NCBI GenBank assembly: GCA_018806985.1
Contig: JADANN010000422.1
Coordinates: forward strand, 62,001 to 126,000
Source of the DNA: Angiostrongylus vasorum
Taxonomy: Eukaryota; Nematoda; Chromadorea; Rhabditida; Metastrongylidae
Length of the DNA stretch: 64,000 bases
Reading direction: 5' to 3'
The notes beneath the pieces were generated by a model that was given only the letters and a program-made list of their open reading frames with translations, did not search any database and was not told the DNA's origin. Below are positions 63,033-64,000 of the stretch, in pieces (positions within the stretch are counted from its first letter, which is position 1; every line of letters begins with the position of its first letter). A program made the translations under genes and the position numbers.

Positions 63033-63055
63033 TCTCTCCCTCTCTCTCTCTGTCT
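63033..63055 (+). repeat. CT microsatellite
   Basis: CTCTCTCCCTCTCTCTCTCT then GTCTC. Confidence 0.9.
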
Positions 63056-63154
63056 CGTAGTTGCCACTACCGTCGATACTAAATCTTCTGCGCTCAGATC
63101 TTTTGCATATTTTATGACATTCACATAGAGACCACAACATCATCCGTAAAGAAC

Positions 63155-63240
63155 ATTATCTAAAATCCATGCAGCTGGAATATCCTCTTTATGCCTATTA
63201 TCTAAAATTCGTGCCGCTGGAATATCCTCCTTATGCCTAT
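63155..63240. repeat. 42 bp tandem duplication
   Basis: ATTATCTAAAAT...GCTGGAATATCCTC...TATGCCT at 63155 and 63197, with a few differences. The unit is a multiple of three and is open on the minus strand. Confidence 0.8.
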
Positions 63241-63597
63241 ATCAATGAAATCAGTGAAAGATTAAAGATTTTTGGTAAAACTGTTCTCACTCCTATGTAA
63301 GTCCACACAAAGGTAACGTGACATTTCCACGCCATTGTGACTGATGGCATTCCAGCTGCGCATCTAGTTTAAGAAGTGGAGTTTCTCATGTGAAACTCGT
63401 GCCCTTGTCAAGTAGGCTTCCAAAACGAGAACGTAATATCCCAAAGGATGTCGTGTCATGTCACGTGATTATGAAGGCGTCCAGACACATGAGACTGACA
63501 CATTTCTGCAGTCACCATGGAAACCAGCCTTTATTTAACTTCGGGGTAAATGATTAATTTATTCATTAATTCATTCAGCATTCATTAGTACACAATA

Positions 63598-63632
63598 CCT
63601 AACATTTCGGCGATTTCGACTTCTTTAGAGCC
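63598..63632 (-). repeat. diverged hammerhead-motif repeat, right flank of decayed coding block
   Basis: Minus strand: GGCTCTAAAGA, GTCGAAATCGCC, GAAATGTTAGG. It has the same orientation as the 60.27 kb copy; together they bracket 3.3 kb of decayed minus-strand frames. Confidence 0.3.
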
Positions 63633-63764
63633 TGGAATACTCAAATTTACATGCGATGTTCGTATCCAAACATTTTCATAACCTCATTAGACATAACTTA
63701 GCGCATAAATGTGGTTCGCGTAATGAACAGCTTCTTTTAAACACTCTCCGTTCTAATCACAATC

Positions 63765-63870
63765 TTAGCGTTTTTTATTTACTGCCTATTCTTTTTAACG
63801 GAAAGGTATGTTGCGAAATATAACTTTTATAATGCTGAGATATTTGCAAAACTCGGACCACAGACACCTG
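63765..63870 (+). mobile_element. FB-SINE 5' arm
   Basis: GCGTTTTTTATTTACTGCC, AATGCTGAGATATTTGC and AACTCGGACCACAG, then breaks into CTTCTTCAGAATCG. Confidence 0.6.
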
Positions 63871-64000
63871 TCGCCTTCTTCAGAATCGCGATGGTCCAAG
63901 TCGACTGTTCACAGTTATTCGTCCCTCTCGATAAGCGAGGGCTTCGTAGTCGCATCAAGTCGAATCTTCTGCCGTGGAGCACTATTCCAATGAAAAACCT

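Larger units (their letters stand above)
60900..63320 (-). pseudogene. decayed minus-strand coding block, unrecognised
   Basis: Scattered frames on the minus strand keep protein-like composition over 2.4 kb: near 63.2 kb two 14-residue repeats HKEDIPAARILDNR; near 63.05 kb KYAKDLSAEDLVSTVV; 62.9 kb TAFSATSFLKEMESDKNAF; 61.6-61.4 kb RTLDEAQTVQQGFQ and IEKNSRVIELSI; 61.2 kb QLEASSMEGLNDFCLSV. Stops and shifts separate them. The plus strand is T-rich throughout. It is bracketed by two same-orientation hammerhead-motif repeats, so a dead retroelement (gag-like) is a reasonable guess, but no family motif is certain. Confidence 0.35.

Overview
The window reads as nuclear DNA of a strongylid (hookworm-like) nematode. 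Genes are split into short exons with TTTCAG-type acceptors and GTAAGT/GTGAGT-type donors, two start codons sit directly behind splice acceptors as in spliced-leader trans-spliced genes, and the spaces are packed with tRNA-derived SINEs, RTE-type LINE remnants, a Penelope-like element and mariner-like transposase fragments. The host-group call is an inference from gene structure and from the look of the RTE reverse transcriptase; no rRNA, organellar or bacterial sequence was seen.

Four host genes can be assembled exon by exon with matching splice phases. (1) Minus strand, about 20.0 kb to 0.2 kb and running off the left edge: a PEX6-type peroxisomal AAA ATPase with N-terminal exons, a D1 cassette and a canonical D2 cassette. 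Its last exons lie outside the window, and the tail of D1 shows apparent lesions. (2) Plus strand, 31.8-39.7 kb: a cytochrome b561-family membrane protein. (3) Minus strand, 48.0-42.1 kb: a complete nine-exon TGF-beta/BMP-type secreted ligand of 381 codons, with signal peptide, propeptide, furin-type site and a cystine-knot domain that lacks the interchain cysteine. (4) Plus strand, 48.3-53.5 kb: a complete nine-exon mercaptopyruvate/thiosulfate sulfurtransferase of 325 codons. Genes 3 and 4 are divergent with about 0.3 kb between their first exons. The four genes show no common pathway.

The rest is mostly mobile DNA. SINE-1 (19 copies or pieces) is tRNA-derived with a TGGCGCAGTGG A box. SINE-2 (8) has a GGATAGCACAGTGG A box. 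FB-SINE is a fold-back family with a tRNA-like core, inverted arms and 8-11 bp target duplications. R4 (5) is a GC-richer 0.39 kb repeat. A Penelope-like retroelement (about 21.0-23.1 kb, minus) carries RT and GIY-YIG segments and is split by an FB-SINE. About ten dispersed copies of a short hammerhead-ribozyme-like motif occur, one just 3' of that Penelope element.

Region by region: 0-20 kb PEX6 with repeat-filled introns; 20-24 kb R4 and Penelope; 24-31 kb gene-poor with an RTE remnant and SINEs; 31.8-39.7 kb cytochrome b561 gene; 40-42 kb repeats; 42-48 kb TGF-beta ligand, with a scrambled ATIC (purH) fragment in intron 1; 48.3-53.5 kb sulfurtransferase; 53.5-64 kb gene-poor, holding SINEs, a mariner-like fragment, an LTR-like tandem block and a decayed minus-strand coding region at 61-63 kb. 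All assignments come from reading the sequence; no database search was run.
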